Shown here: one piece after another, positions 42,668 to 52,081 of the stretch
Layout: each line of letters starts with the position of its first letter
Numbering within the stretch: the first letter of the stretch is position 1
Notes under the pieces: generated by a model
What the model saw: only the letters and a program-made list of their open reading frames with translations
Told to the model about the DNA's origin: nothing
Database searches by the model: none
Position numbers and translations under genes: made by a program
Assembly (NCBI GenBank): GCA_938009235.1
Contig: CALLIK010000004.1
Coordinates: 518,412 to 582,411, forward strand
From: an uncultured Caulobacterales bacterium
GTDB taxonomy: Bacteria; Pseudomonadota; Alphaproteobacteria; Caulobacterales; Maricaulaceae
Reading direction: 5' to 3'
Length of the DNA stretch: 64,000 nucleotides

Positions 42668-43486
42668 ATGAAACATTTACTCCCCACAACAATTTTACTC
42701 GCCCTGATCTCAGCGCCTGCTTTCGCACAAGACTCAACCGTAGAGGCAACCTCAACTCGCGGCACAGGATATGTCGGCGCTTCACTTGCCTTACTCTCGG
42801 AATACCCAGGATCAGCAGATGAAGACCTGCTCGCTCTACCCTATCTCAGCTTTGAAGATGTAAAAGGTTTTGATCTGTTCGGACCTACCCTGTCTTACCG
42901 CGCCATTGAGACGGGTACAGGAGAAGGCTTTGGCAAATGGTCCCTACGAGCCGGACCGAGCATTCGGTTCCAAGATGGACGCGATTCTGATGACAGTATC
43001 AATCTGACTGGTTTCGAAGACGTTGGAAGCAGCCTTCCAATCGGCGGATATATACGCAGTACACTTGGACCTGTCGGCCTGAGATTGGATGTAGGGCAAG
43101 ACGTGATCGGCGGACATGGCGGGCTCACGGCCGATGCTTCAATCGGAACATTTTACCGCACTGGAAACTTCGCAATACAACCCGCGCTCACCGTTAGCTG
43201 GGCCGATAATAAGCATAATGATAGCTTCTTCAGTGTCACAGATGACCAATCCGCATCGTCTGGATTGGCGCGTTTTGATGCGGGCTCAGGTATCTATAGT
43301 TACTCGGCCAGCGTTGTGAGTTGGGTGGAAATTCAAGACAAATATGCGGTCAGCCTTACGGCCTCTTATCGTTGGTACACAGAGGATGCCAAGGAAAGCC
43401 CAATTTTGAATGCCTCAGACGGGTCAGACGCAGGCGTATTTGCCGCGCTCAGTGTGTTACGGAAATTTGATACGACTAAGTGGTAA
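42668..43486 (+). CDS. MipA/OmpV outer-membrane protein, copy 1
   Basis: A 272-residue beta-barrel protein with signal peptide (TTILLALISAPAFA, cleavage near 20). MipA/OmpV features: YVGASLALLSEYPGS and the region GKWSLRAGPSIRFQDGRDSDDS, then IGGYIRSTLGPVGLRLDVGQDVI (pieces shown), then a series of amphipathic strands to the terminal aromatic-containing end. Shares the same block with the paralogue at 46905. Family includes murein-synthesis scaffolds and porins; exact role unknown. Confidence 0.9.
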   Translation: MKHLLPTTILLALISAPAFAQDSTVEATSTRGTGYVGASLALLSEYPGSADEDLLALPYLSFEDVKGFDLFGPTLSYRAIETGTGEGFGKWSLRAGPSIRFQDGRDSDDSINLTGFEDVGSSLPIGGYIRSTLGPVGLRLDVGQDVIGGHGGLTADASIGTFYRTGNFAIQPALTVSWADNKHNDSFFSVTDDQSASSGLARFDAGSGIYSYSASVVSWVEIQDKYAVSLTASYRWYTEDAKESPILNASDGSDAGVFAALSVLRKFDTTKW

Positions 43487-43537
43487 GCGGTTTTCCAAGG
43501 GGCCGTGAAACTCAATGCTTTCTCAAACTCAGTAGAA

Positions 43538-44194
43538 CTAACAAATACTGAGGGGTGCGATATGGAGTGTTTTTTGTGTATCCGGATCATAAGCGTAAAG
43601 ATCAATGGAAAGAAATGAGTCACTAACAAGTAACAACGGTCGATCCTTAGAGAGATGTTCTAGCAATTCGCTTTTGCTAAAACTAGATTTTTCTAAAAAC
43701 CTATCGACTTCATACACTAACACATCACATTTGGACTTTGAATCGCCCAATTTCTGACCTTGGAAATTCTGCAAACCGCAGGCATCAGCCCCCTTTATCA
43801 TATTTATAACGTCATCAGACGACTTCACTTCAGTGCCATAAAAGTTAAAGCTTTCACCCTTAAGTGTATCAATTGTTATACTAGACGCTCCACGTGCGTG
43901 ATAACCGCAATCTAGAGCTTCCTCGTATAACGGTCCGCCTTCACGGAAATATTCTCCTGATTGTTCAAATATTATTGAACCATTTTCACGAAATATGGTC
44001 ATCTGTGTTTCAGGCTCTTCACCTTTGGCGCTTTCTACCAAGGTTCTCACAAGAACCGTTTCATTGGCTGCGCCCCAATGAACTGTTTGCTCCTCAACGA
44101 AAGCACAAGCGCCATAACTTAGAACTTCGTTGGCAAAAGCCTGCTCGGTCAGAGACAGCACTGCAACAAATAAAAATGATGTAAGTTTTCTCAT
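43538..44194 (-). CDS. Secreted protein of unknown function
   Basis: A protein of about 218 residues from ATG 44194 (44206 also possible), with a signal peptide (FLFVAVLSLTEQAFA) and no membrane segment after cleavage. Five Cys in the mature part (YGAC, DCGY, DACG, KCDV, and the last residue) suggest disulfides. Family not recognised. It lies between the two MipA/isocitrate dehydrogenase pairs. Confidence 0.65.
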   Translation of the reverse strand: MRKLTSFLFVAVLSLTEQAFANEVLSYGACAFVEEQTVHWGAANETVLVRTLVESAKGEEPETQMTIFRENGSIIFEQSGEYFREGGPLYEEALDCGYHARGASSITIDTLKGESFNFYGTEVKSSDDVINMIKGADACGLQNFQGQKLGDSKSKCDVLVYEVDRFLEKSSFSKSELLEHLSKDRPLLLVSDSFLSIDLYAYDPDTQKTLHIAPLSIC

Positions 44195-44392
44195 CACGTT
44201 TCTCATATAATCTACATTGAGATTAGAGCATGGCACGATTTAACTAATTTTAGCCCCAACAAAGCCTTTAATAAAAAGTAAAAAACTGGGGTGAGAACAA
44301 CCCCTTAAAAAACCTATTTTAGACGGTTCGAACCGTGCAAGTAGATCAGATTACTCGGACCTTACAACGCTGGCGCACCCGCCGTGTTTTAC

Positions 44393-44427
44393 GTTCTGAC
44401 GGATAAATTAGAACAATCCGTCAGAAC
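44393..44427. repeat. Perfect 12-bp inverted repeat
   Basis: GTTCTGACGGAT (44393-44404), 11-base spacer, ATCCGTCAGAAC (44416-44427). Perfect arms between two - strand genes, 55-90 bases beyond the stop of the monomeric isocitrate dehydrogenase. No T-tract follows on either strand, so it is not an ordinary terminator; an operator or a transposon end is possible. Confidence 0.6.
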
Positions 44428-44482
44428 AAAACTTATACTCAAAAGAAAATGATCGCCCTATTAAATAGGACCACCTTAAAAG

Positions 44483-46669
44483 CTAACCAATAATAGCATT
44501 GAGCGTTGCTGATGGGCGCATGACCATGGATGTTAGGCCAGCGTCAGAATTGTAATATCCGCCCAAATCAACCGCATTGCCCTCGCCCGCTTGCAACTCT
44601 TTCAAGATCATAGCTTCGTTCTCAACGAGCTTTTTAGTTATCGCAGCGAAGTGCGCTTTTAGGTTTTTGTCGTCATGCTGAAGAGAGATCGCCTCAGCCC
44701 AATAACGTGCAAACCAGTAGTGTGATGACCGGTTATCATTATCGCCGACTTTGCGTCCCGGAGAGTGACCTTCGACAAGTAAAGCTTCTGTGGCGCTCTC
44801 AACTGCCGCGCCAAGGATCGCCGCTTTTGGGCGGCCCTTCGTGGCGAGGAAATTAAAGCTTTCACCCAATGCGCAGAACTCGCCAAGGCTGTCCCAACGC
44901 AGATGGTTTTCCTCTACGAGCTGCTCAACATGTTTTGGCGCTGATCCGCCTGCGCCCGTTTCAAACAATCCGCCGCCATTCATAAGTTTAACAATGGAGA
45001 GCATCTTGGCCGATGTACCAAGTTCCAAAATTGGGAAAAGGTCAGTCAGGTAATCCCGCAGAACATTGCCCGTTATGGTGACAACATCATTGCCCTTAGT
45101 CATTTCCTCGAGCGTGTAACGCGTGGCTTCACGCGGCGCGAGGATTGGGATGTCTTTCTGTGCCGCAGCTAATGCTGGCTTAATGTATTTAATAAGCTCC
45201 GCATCATGCGCGCGGTTTGCATCTAGCCAGAATGCGCCCAACCCTGTCGCATCAAAGCGTTCAACACCCAATTTGATCCAATCTAAGATCGGCGCTTTTT
45301 TAGCCGTACAAGAGCGCCAGATATCGCCGGTTTCGACGTCATGGCTAATAATGGTTTCGCCGCCATCTAGGACGATAGAGATCGTGCCATCAGAGCCCGC
45401 TGTGAAAGTCGTTGGATGAGAGCCATATTCTTCGGCTTTTTGCGCCATGAGGCCGACATTGGAAACTGCGCCGCAGGTCGTGACATCAAGCTTTCCGTTT
45501 TCTTTGAAGAAGTCGACGGACTCCTGATAGATCGGCGCGTAGCAATTATCTGGGATACAGCACTTTGTATTCGCGGCCTTGCCGTCTGGACCCCAGCCAA
45601 TGCCGCCTGCTTTAATCACAGCCGGCATAGAGGCATCGATGATCACATCGGATGACACATGAAGGTTGGTAATGCCCTTATCGGAATTGACCATATAGAG
45701 CGGCGGTTTTGCTGCGAGGGTTGATTTCAAATCAGCTTGCATTTCAGCGTTACCCGCGATCAACTTCTCAAGCGCGCCAATACCAGAGTTTGGATTGAAG
45801 TTGAGTGACTTGCCATGTTTGGCGAGGAAGTCTTCAAGATAGACCGAGACGAAATGTCCGAAGATGATCGGGTCAGAGACCTTCATCATTGTCGCTTTGA
45901 GATGAACAGAGAACAGAACGCCAGGTTCCATGGAAGCGACTTCTGCTTTGATATAGGCGCGCAACGCTTTGACGGACATATATGTGCCATCAACGATTGT
46001 GCCGTCTTCATAAGACAAGCCGTCTTTCAGAACTGTCTGTTTGCCTTTGCCATCCGTGAAGAGAATTTTCGCGCCGCCCGCTTGGGCCGCAGAAATCGTG
46101 ACAGACTTTTCATTCGCGAAGAAATCATCACCTGGCATAGCGACAACCGTGGTTTTGTTATCAGCCGTCCATTCACCCATACGATGCGGGTTGAGCTTAG
46201 CATAGGCTTTGACGGCTTTGGCAGAACGGCGATCAGAATTACCTTCACGCAAAACAGGGTTCACGGCCGAGCCTTTGATGCCATCATATTTGGCGCGCAC
46301 AGCTTTATCAGCCGTTGTTTTTGGCGCTTTAGGATAGTCTGGGATTGGATAGCCTTGAGATTGAAGCTCTTTAATCGCGTCCTGCAACTGCGGGATCGAA
46401 GCCGACACATTTGGCAATTTAATGACGTTTGCATCAGGCGTTTTAACGAGCTTTCCGAGCTCAGCCAAATCATCCGACACGCGCTGTGCATCTGATAGAA
46501 GATCAGGGAACAAAGACAAAACCCGACCCGCCAATGAAATGTCGCGGGTTTCAATTTTGATGTCTGCGGCGTTGGCAAAAGCCGTAATGATTGGCAGCAA
46601 AGAATTACGAGCCAACTCGGGCGCCTCATCAACGATTGTGTAGATTATGTCAGCTGTAGTCTTTTTCAT
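44483..46669 (-). CDS. NADP-dependent isocitrate dehydrogenase, monomeric type
   Basis: A 728-residue monomeric NADP-IDH, a different fold and family from the dimeric enzyme at 41341. N-terminal [21 protein letters not shown], then [10 protein letters not shown] and the [18 protein letters not shown] block. The C-terminal [18 protein letters not shown] and [10 protein letters not shown] are also typical. Both enzymes being encoded 2-5 kb apart is unusual. The MipA paralogue at 46905 is transcribed divergently. Confidence 0.94.
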   Translation of the reverse strand: MKKTTADIIYTIVDEAPELARNSLLPIITAFANAADIKIETRDISLAGRVLSLFPDLLSDAQRVSDDLAELGKLVKTPDANVIKLPNVSASIPQLQDAIKELQSQGYPIPDYPKAPKTTADKAVRAKYDGIKGSAVNPVLREGNSDRRSAKAVKAYAKLNPHRMGEWTADNKTTVVAMPGDDFFANEKSVTISAAQAGGAKILFTDGKGKQTVLKDGLSYEDGTIVDGTYMSVKALRAYIKAEVASMEPGVLFSVHLKATMMKVSDPIIFGHFVSVYLEDFLAKHGKSLNFNPNSGIGALEKLIAGNAEMQADLKSTLAAKPPLYMVNSDKGITNLHVSSDVIIDASMPAVIKAGGIGWGPDGKAANTKCCIPDNCYAPIYQESVDFFKENGKLDVTTCGAVSNVGLMAQKAEEYGSHPTTFTAGSDGTISIVLDGGETIISHDVETGDIWRSCTAKKAPILDWIKLGVERFDATGLGAFWLDANRAHDAELIKYIKPALAAAQKDIPILAPREATRYTLEEMTKGNDVVTITGNVLRDYLTDLFPILELGTSAKMLSIVKLMNGGGLFETGAGGSAPKHVEQLVEENHLRWDSLGEFCALGESFNFLATKGRPKAAILGAAVESATEALLVEGHSPGRKVGDNDNRSSHYWFARYWAEAISLQHDDKNLKAHFAAITKKLVENEAMILKELQAGEGNAVDLGGYYNSDAGLTSMVMRPSATLNAIIG

Positions 46670-46904
46670 GTCGCTCGATCTTTCTGGCGGTTCAAAGTAA
46701 TATCGTCATTTCGTAAACTACGTCATATTCGGACGAAGTCAGAAGAGTACCCAAGAGACACCTTCTGTATAGAAACGGTTGAGTCTTTCAAATTATAATG
46801 AGGATATATCGTCTAGACTTAACATAGATATAAGAGAACTCCGCCGCCACGGTGGGCTTTCTTGTCCCATATACTTGTTCCATATTCCTGTGTTATCAAC
46901 GCTT

Positions 46905-47711
46905 ATGAATTACGCCCCTGCACTCATTCTCTCCGCTCTCGTCTTCGGCATTGCTCCTAACGCATTTTCACAAGACGAGAAGACAGACAATCCGACCTAT
47001 ATTGATGTGGGCGCAACAGTTCTCATACGGCCTAGTTATGTCGGTTCTAAGCAAATCGAGACCAGTCTCGTGCCATATATTGGATTAGATAATTTCTACG
47101 GTATTAATTTAATTGGCCCTAATTTGACGGCTGAATTCATTGATATTGGAACAGGGAAAGGACCAGGAAAATGGTCACTAAGCGCAGGACCACGTGTGAC
47201 TGTCGACTTTGGACGCGACAGCGATGACAGCCCAACTTTAGAAGGCCTAGACGATGTAGACACGAGCCTAATGGTTGGAGGCTATGTGCGATCAACCCTT
47301 AGCGTCATCGGTTTTGATCTATCGGCGGGTCAAGATGTCATTGATGGACATAATGGCTTCGTTGCAGATGCCTCGATCGGAACGCGTTACCCTGGGGATG
47401 GGTGGTACATCCAACCGATTGTAACATTGAGCTGGGCAGATGAGAATTACACTCAAGCCGTTTACGGTATCACATCGACACAAGCGCAAAGCTCTGCCCT
47501 TGGTCTTTTCGAAACATCTAGCGGTTTCCATCAAGCCTCCGCCACCGTAATTAGCGGCTTTGAGATTAATGATAATTGGAATGCGACAGCTGTGCTCAGC
47601 TACCGTGAAGCCCTAGGCGATTATCGTAACAGTCCGATCCTTCAAGCCGTAGACGGTAAGGCGTCTGGCTTTTTCACGGCTTTATCAATCTCGCGTCGCT
47701 TCAAGCTCTAA
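46905..47711 (+). CDS. MipA/OmpV outer-membrane protein, copy 2
   Basis: A 268-residue protein with a signal peptide (LILSALVFGIAPNAFS) starting at ATG 46905; the upstream in-frame part (from 46779) is not family-like. The block GPGKWSLSAGPRV, then GRDSDDSPTLEGLDDVDTSL, and GGYVRSTLSVIGFDLSAGQDVIDGHNGF parallels copy 1 (pieces shown). Divergent from the monomeric isocitrate dehydrogenase. Confidence 0.88.
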   Translation: MNYAPALILSALVFGIAPNAFSQDEKTDNPTYIDVGATVLIRPSYVGSKQIETSLVPYIGLDNFYGINLIGPNLTAEFIDIGTGKGPGKWSLSAGPRVTVDFGRDSDDSPTLEGLDDVDTSLMVGGYVRSTLSVIGFDLSAGQDVIDGHNGFVADASIGTRYPGDGWYIQPIVTLSWADENYTQAVYGITSTQAQSSALGLFETSSGFHQASATVISGFEINDNWNATAVLSYREALGDYRNSPILQAVDGKASGFFTALSISRRFKL

Positions 47712-47820
47712 TATGTCGAGCGCAACTTTAATTACGCATTAAGACCACAGTCTTAATTCACTGAAATTGAACAAATTTTATAATAAAAATACCTAAAATT
47801 TATAGCCATCGCATGAAGAC

Positions 47821-48186
47821 TTAGCCGTCTGTTACTTCGATCCAGACACCAAGTTCATTTCCTGATGGGTCTTGGAAATGAAACCTTCGACCACCCGGAA
47901 AACTATAGGTTGGCGTTGAAATTGTTCCGCCTGCTTTTACAATAGAAGCCTGCGTTGATTCCAGATCGTCAGAATAGAGAATAACCAACGCGCCTGCGGG
48001 ACGCGGCGAAATATACTCACGGCTCTCGTCGAAACCACCTTCGATCCCTGCCCCATGGAATGCAGCATAACCGGGCCCATAATCCGTGAACGTCCATCCG
48101 AAAACAGCCGCATAAAACGCCTTCATATCCGCCAGAGAGACCGCAGGCAGTTCGATATAATGAATTGTATGGTGACGTTCAGACAT
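47821..48186 (-). CDS. VOC (glyoxalase/bleomycin-resistance) family protein
   Basis: A 121-residue protein with the VOC fold pattern: HTIHYIELPAVSLADMKAFYAAVFGW at the N-terminus, LVILYSDDLESTQASIVKAGGTI, and the end HFQDPSGNELGVW. Likely a small metal-dependent dimer; substrate unknown. Followed on the same strand by the Pcm-like gene upstream (15-base gap). Confidence 0.88.
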   Translation of the reverse strand: MSERHHTIHYIELPAVSLADMKAFYAAVFGWTFTDYGPGYAAFHGAGIEGGFDESREYISPRPAGALVILYSDDLESTQASIVKAGGTISTPTYSFPGGRRFHFQDPSGNELGVWIEVTDG

Positions 48187-48200
48187 TAGAGGCCCCTTCC

Positions 48201-48827
48201 TTAAAGCGTGCGAGACTTACCCGCTTCGGCCATATCCAATTGGAGCGGCATTAACTCAGTAGACGTTACCTTCGTGCGAGGTTTCTCGAATAGCGTCAAT
48301 GTTCCGTCAATTACGGCTAGCATTTTCCCGCCTGGTGCGAGTTGGTCCAAAACATCCTCGGGTTCCGCCCGCAACGCATAGCCCATAACAATACGATTAA
48401 AGGGCGCTTGGCCCGGCCAACCATACCGCCCATCGCCGTGACGCGTGACGACATTATGAATATCGAGGTGATGGAACCGCGCATCAGCGTCGCGGATCAG
48501 TGTGCGATACCGCTCAACCGTATAAATACGCGCCGCCATATGAGACAAAATAGCCGCGAGATATCCACTCCCTAGACCAGGCGTGAGAACCTTATGGTCG
48601 GGCTCCACATCTAACAGTTGCACCATCAAAGCCGCCGTCATTGGTGGCGGTAAGGTTTGCCCGCAACCTATTGGAATATTTACACTATCATAGGCAACCG
48701 CGTGCTTACCTTCAGGCACAAAGTGTCGCCGCGGGGCGAGTTCAATCGCGCGCAAGACAGCATTGGAAGATATACCTCGGCCACGCAGCCGCATAATCAT
48801 ATCAATTAAGCCGGGATCAATGCTCAC
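48201..48827 (-). CDS. pcm: Protein-L-isoaspartate O-methyltransferase-like protein
   Basis: A 208-residue Rossmann methyltransferase of the Pcm/PIMT group: LIDMIMRLRGRGI, then RRHFVPEGKHAVAYDSVNIPIGCGQTLPPP (pieces), and PGLGSGYLAAILSHMA. The SAM motif I reads VLTPGLGSGY, with Thr where typical PIMT has Glu (VLEIGTGSGY). Pcm normally repairs isoaspartate in aged proteins, so activity or substrate may differ. Follows surE on the - strand. Confidence 0.85.
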   Translation of the reverse strand: MSIDPGLIDMIMRLRGRGISSNAVLRAIELAPRRHFVPEGKHAVAYDSVNIPIGCGQTLPPPMTAALMVQLLDVEPDHKVLTPGLGSGYLAAILSHMAARIYTVERYRTLIRDADARFHHLDIHNVVTRHGDGRYGWPGQAPFNRIVMGYALRAEPEDVLDQLAPGGKMLAVIDGTLTLFEKPRTKVTSTELMPLQLDMAEAGKSRTL

Positions 48828-48852
48828 AGATCAATACTCATGACGCCAATAT

Positions 48853-49605
48853 TCATGATGTAAGATGTGTCAGACTCGGCTCATGAGTCAAATCCGTATG
48901 CAGCGGCGTGACGCTAATATACCCATCATAGATCGCGCGGAGGTCTGTTCCCTGCGGCGGGTTTGACTTTTTCGCCCCATAGGTCAGCCAGAAATAATCC
49001 CCGCCACGTGGATGATCACGACGATCTACGCCTGTCATCTGAAAGTCACGGTGGCCTTGGCGTGTATATTGTAGGCCTTTGACTGCGTCAGGCGCTGTAT
49101 CAGGGAAGTTCACATTGGGGACGACATTTTTCGCCCACCCTTGCTGTAGCAATGTTTGGATTGTCGACGCGCCATGCGCCAAGGCCGTTTCCCACGGCAG
49201 GCTCTGTGCGGCCTGAAACCCGCGTGCAAGAGACAGCGCGATAGACGGCACACCCATTTGCATCCCCTGCAACGCGCCGGCGACTGTGCCTGAAAATGTT
49301 ACGTCTTCGGCGAGGTTCTGCCCTCGATTGACGCCAGATAGAATAAGATCAGGCGGCGCATCTGGCATCAATGCTTTCAGCGCGACAATGATGGAATCCG
49401 TCGGTGTTCCCGTAACCGAATAAATACGGTCATCCTGCTTTTTCAAACGAACAGGATTATGCAAAGACACACCGCGTGAGGCCGCAGATTGTTCCGTATC
49501 TGGCGCACAAGTCCAGACATCATCTGAAATCTGAAGCGCAATTTCGCGCAAGACAGAAATCCCGCGCGCATTTACACCGTCATCATTGGTGAGGAGTATT
49601 TTCAC
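48853..49605 (-). CDS. surE: 5'-nucleotidase SurE
   Basis: Stationary-phase survival nucleotidase, 250 residues: LLTNDDGVNARGISVLRE (metal-binding Asp pair), then APDTEQSAASRGVSLHNPVR, and SGVNRGQNLAEDVTFSGTVAGAL. Hydrolyses 5'/3'-nucleotides and short polyphosphate. Its start overlaps serS by four bases (ATGA), and pcm follows, a serS-surE-pcm arrangement common in alphaproteobacteria. Confidence 0.95.
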   Translation of the reverse strand: MKILLTNDDGVNARGISVLREIALQISDDVWTCAPDTEQSAASRGVSLHNPVRLKKQDDRIYSVTGTPTDSIIVALKALMPDAPPDLILSGVNRGQNLAEDVTFSGTVAGALQGMQMGVPSIALSLARGFQAAQSLPWETALAHGASTIQTLLQQGWAKNVVPNVNFPDTAPDAVKGLQYTRQGHRDFQMTGVDRRDHPRGGDYFWLTYGAKKSNPPQGTDLRAIYDGYISVTPLHTDLTHEPSLTHLTS

Positions 49606-51005
49606 CCGATTGTCTCGAGCCCGCCCATATATGGCACGAGGGCTTTAGGCACAGTGATCGTGCCGTCTGCGTTCTGATAGTTCTCAAGCACTGCCACCAA
49701 TGTGCGGCCCACAGCCAAACCAGAGCCGTTCAATGTGTGAACGAAGCGGTTGTCTTTCGGTGCATGTTTATAACGTGCATTCATACGGCGGGCTTGGAAG
49801 TCACCACAATTCGAAATCGAACTGATCTCGCGATATGTGTCTTGGCTCGGGAGCCACACTTCGATGTCGAACGACTTACGCGCGCCAAACCCAAGATCGC
49901 CTGTGCAGAGCTCAACAACGCGGTATGGCAATTCAAGCTTTTGCAGAACCAACTCCGCACAGCGTAAAATATTCAAATGCTCGGCTTCGCTATCCTCAGG
50001 CTTACAAATCGTGACCAATTCAACCTTGTTGAACTGATGCTGACGGATCATGCCTTTGGTGTCGCGACCCGCAGACCCCGCCTCAGAGCGAAAGCATGGC
50101 GTGTGAGCAGTTAGGCGAATTGGTAGGTTTTCACCCTCAATGATAGATTCGCGAACTGTGTTCGTGAGGGAAACTTCTGCAGTTGGGATGAGAAAGAAAG
50201 ACTCTTGTGTTTCGGCAACCGCATATGTTTCATTTATGAGGTCGAGCAGGTTTTTGTCAGGGTTCAAACCCAATTGCGAAGAAGTAGCATTAAGGCCTGA
50301 TAGTGCATTATTACTTAGCTTAGTTCTTTCGCCTTCGCTCATACCTAAATACAGGTCCTCCATGAACTTGGGCAACTGACCTGTACCGAAAAGCGCATCC
50401 TGACGTACAATCAAAGGAGGGCTAGTTTCCTCAAATCCCTCAGCCGTTTGCATATCCAACATCAACGCAGCCAAAGCGCGGTCCATACGGCTGAGTGCGC
50501 CGCGTAGAACGACGAAACGTGAACCGCTCATTTTGGCGGCAGTTTCGAAATCCATCAGGCCAAGATCAGTACCGAGGTCGTCATGGGCTTTGACATCAAA
50601 ATCGAACGTCTTAGGCGTGCCCCATTTGGACAGCTCGACATTATCGTCTTCGTCTTCCCCATCAGGGACATTTTCAAACGGTACATTCGGGAGGCTAGCG
50701 AGGAGGTTATCTAGCTGCCCCTTCTCGCTCTCAACCTGTGCGCCCATGGCGGCAATGACGTTCTTCGCGCCAGAGACTTCGGTCTTGAGACGTTCGGCTT
50801 CTTCTTTGTCGCCCTTGCCCATCGCTGCGCCAATTTGCTTGGACGCTTTGTTCCGCGCCGCTTCAGCCTCTTGAACGACCTGCATCGCCTTGCGGATCAG
50901 CTTGTCTTGATCGAGGATTTTCTTGGAGAGCGGCTCGAGTCCGCGCTTCGCCCAGAGGGTATCAAAGGCCTCTGGATTGTCACGAATAGCTTTAAGGTCG
51001 AACAT
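49602..51005 (-). CDS. serS: Seryl-tRNA synthetase
   Basis: Class II aminoacyl-tRNA synthetase, 467 residues from ATG 51005 (ATG 51017 would add four residues). N-terminal coiled-coil arm (about 25-110), then motif 2 FRSEAGSAGRDTKGMIRQHQFNKVE and motif 3 GSGLAVGRTLVAVLENYQ (pieces shown), with the SISNCGDFQARR segment before it. Charges tRNA-Ser and tRNA-Sec. Overlaps surE by four bases. Confidence 0.95.
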   Translation of the reverse strand: MFDLKAIRDNPEAFDTLWAKRGLEPLSKKILDQDKLIRKAMQVVQEAEAARNKASKQIGAAMGKGDKEEAERLKTEVSGAKNVIAAMGAQVESEKGQLDNLLASLPNVPFENVPDGEDEDDNVELSKWGTPKTFDFDVKAHDDLGTDLGLMDFETAAKMSGSRFVVLRGALSRMDRALAALMLDMQTAEGFEETSPPLIVRQDALFGTGQLPKFMEDLYLGMSEGERTKLSNNALSGLNATSSQLGLNPDKNLLDLINETYAVAETQESFFLIPTAEVSLTNTVRESIIEGENLPIRLTAHTPCFRSEAGSAGRDTKGMIRQHQFNKVELVTICKPEDSEAEHLNILRCAELVLQKLELPYRVVELCTGDLGFGARKSFDIEVWLPSQDTYREISSISNCGDFQARRMNARYKHAPKDNRFVHTLNGSGLAVGRTLVAVLENYQNADGTITVPKALVPYMGGLETIG

Positions 51006-51119
51006 GTCGGAATCCATCGAATAAAGGGTGGTTTGCGCCGCTATAGCAGACCACTCGCTTTGGTAAAGCGCGGCCTATAGATTGAAATGATCAGATTGAG
51101 GCTGATCGGCATTGTGCAC

Positions 51120-51134
51120 GCCCTGAAACAGGGC
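51120..51134 (+). other. Short hairpin before sixA
   Basis: GCCCTG, 3-base loop AAA, CAGGGC: a perfect 6-bp stem 11-26 bases ahead of ATG 51146, and 100 bases upstream of serS on the other strand. It could affect sixA translation initiation. No T-tract. Confidence 0.3.
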
Positions 51135-51145
51135 CATATTGCGAT

Positions 51146-51643
51146 ATGCTGACTCATCTACTCATTATGCGACACGCCAAAGCGTCTTGGCCAGATAACA
51201 ATACGAGCGACCATGATCGACCGCTACACGTGAGTGGACAACGCGACGCCACCGCTGTGGGGGCTGCGCTTACGGCCCGCGGTGTTGCACCTGAGGTAAT
51301 TTGGAGCTCTGATGCCAAACGCACACGCGAGACAGCCATGTATTTAATAAGAGCAATCCCTGGTGCGCAGACAATCAATTATTCGCCTGAGTTCTATCAC
51401 GCAGGTGTCGAGACAGTTTTGCGCGTTTGCGGCAAGCTTATTGAACCAGACGGCTCACTAATGTTGTTAGGTCATAATCCAGGGTGGGCAGAGCTTCACA
51501 GCTATTTCACGGGCCAACCCCATCACTTCCCGCCTGGAGCCTGTTCGGTCTTAACGCGCACCCCAGAAGGCCAAAGCGACTGGCTCGATCCTGCGGCATG
51601 GTCATTCACGGATATGATTCTACCGCGCGAACTAAAAGCATGA
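51146..51643 (+). CDS. sixA: SixA-like phosphohistidine phosphatase
   Basis: Histidine phosphatase of the SixA branch, 165 residues. The RHG motif is the start LLIMRHAKASWPD (catalytic His in RHA). Other conserved parts are DHDRPLHVSGQRDA, WSSDAKRTRETA and LLGHNPG. Such proteins dephosphorylate phospho-His in phosphotransfer proteins. Its stop overlaps the next gene start (ATGA). Confidence 0.9.
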   Translation: MLTHLLIMRHAKASWPDNNTSDHDRPLHVSGQRDATAVGAALTARGVAPEVIWSSDAKRTRETAMYLIRAIPGAQTINYSPEFYHAGVETVLRVCGKLIEPDGSLMLLGHNPGWAELHSYFTGQPHHFPPGACSVLTRTPEGQSDWLDPAAWSFTDMILPRELKA

Positions 51644-51846
51644 GTAAAGCGGTTTTCAAGGGCGTGTGGCGTCTGGCGAGAGCCTTGCTCTTCTATCCCG
51701 CGGCATTAGGAATAATGATCTGGCTAACGGTCACACAGCAACATTGGTTATGGGGACTCTGCGTGATCATCGCGGTCTTGGTTTTAGACCCTATCTATAG
51801 GCTAATATTCAAGTCAATTTTGAGCTGGCGACCTGCCGATCGATAG
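51640..51846 (+). CDS. Small membrane protein, unknown function
   Basis: A 68-residue protein with hydrophobic segments at about 15-30 and 35-50 (ALLFYPAALGIMIWL, GLCVIIAVLVLDPIY). Overlaps sixA by four bases, so it is coupled to it. Family not recognised; too short for the usual gene callers but clearly coupled. Confidence 0.6.
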   Translation: MSKAVFKGVWRLARALLFYPAALGIMIWLTVTQQHWLWGLCVIIAVLVLDPIYRLIFKSILSWRPADR

Positions 51847-52022
51847 TCAAAAACTCAATTTTACCGTAAGAGATAATTCACCATAGGGTTGTGTTTGTGA
51901 AAATAATTCGTGACAAAATACAACCCTTGATGTATATATTTTCTTGTCGGTGATGAACACATCCCAAACTCACCATCGTCGACACGGTCGCCCTACCCCA
52001 CGTTAGCGGCCAAAAACAGGTG

Positions 52023-52069
52023 GGCTGGTCATTGTCTTCTTCTCATCCCGGCGAAGACAGCGACCAGCC
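52023..52069 (-). repeat. Long hairpin after the DoxX-like gene
   Basis: Arms 52023-52039 and 52053-52069, 17 bases each with one mismatch and one G-T pair, 13-base loop. On the - strand it follows the DoxX-like stop (52082), with TTTTT a few bases beyond (CACCTGTTTTT). Functions as a terminator or is a REP-like element. Confidence 0.6.
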
Positions 52070-52081
52070 GCCAAATTGGGG

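Noticed and set aside
45815..46495. 226-codon open frame on the + strand inside the monomeric IDH
   Set aside because: Antisense shadow of a full-length, clearly homologous gene.
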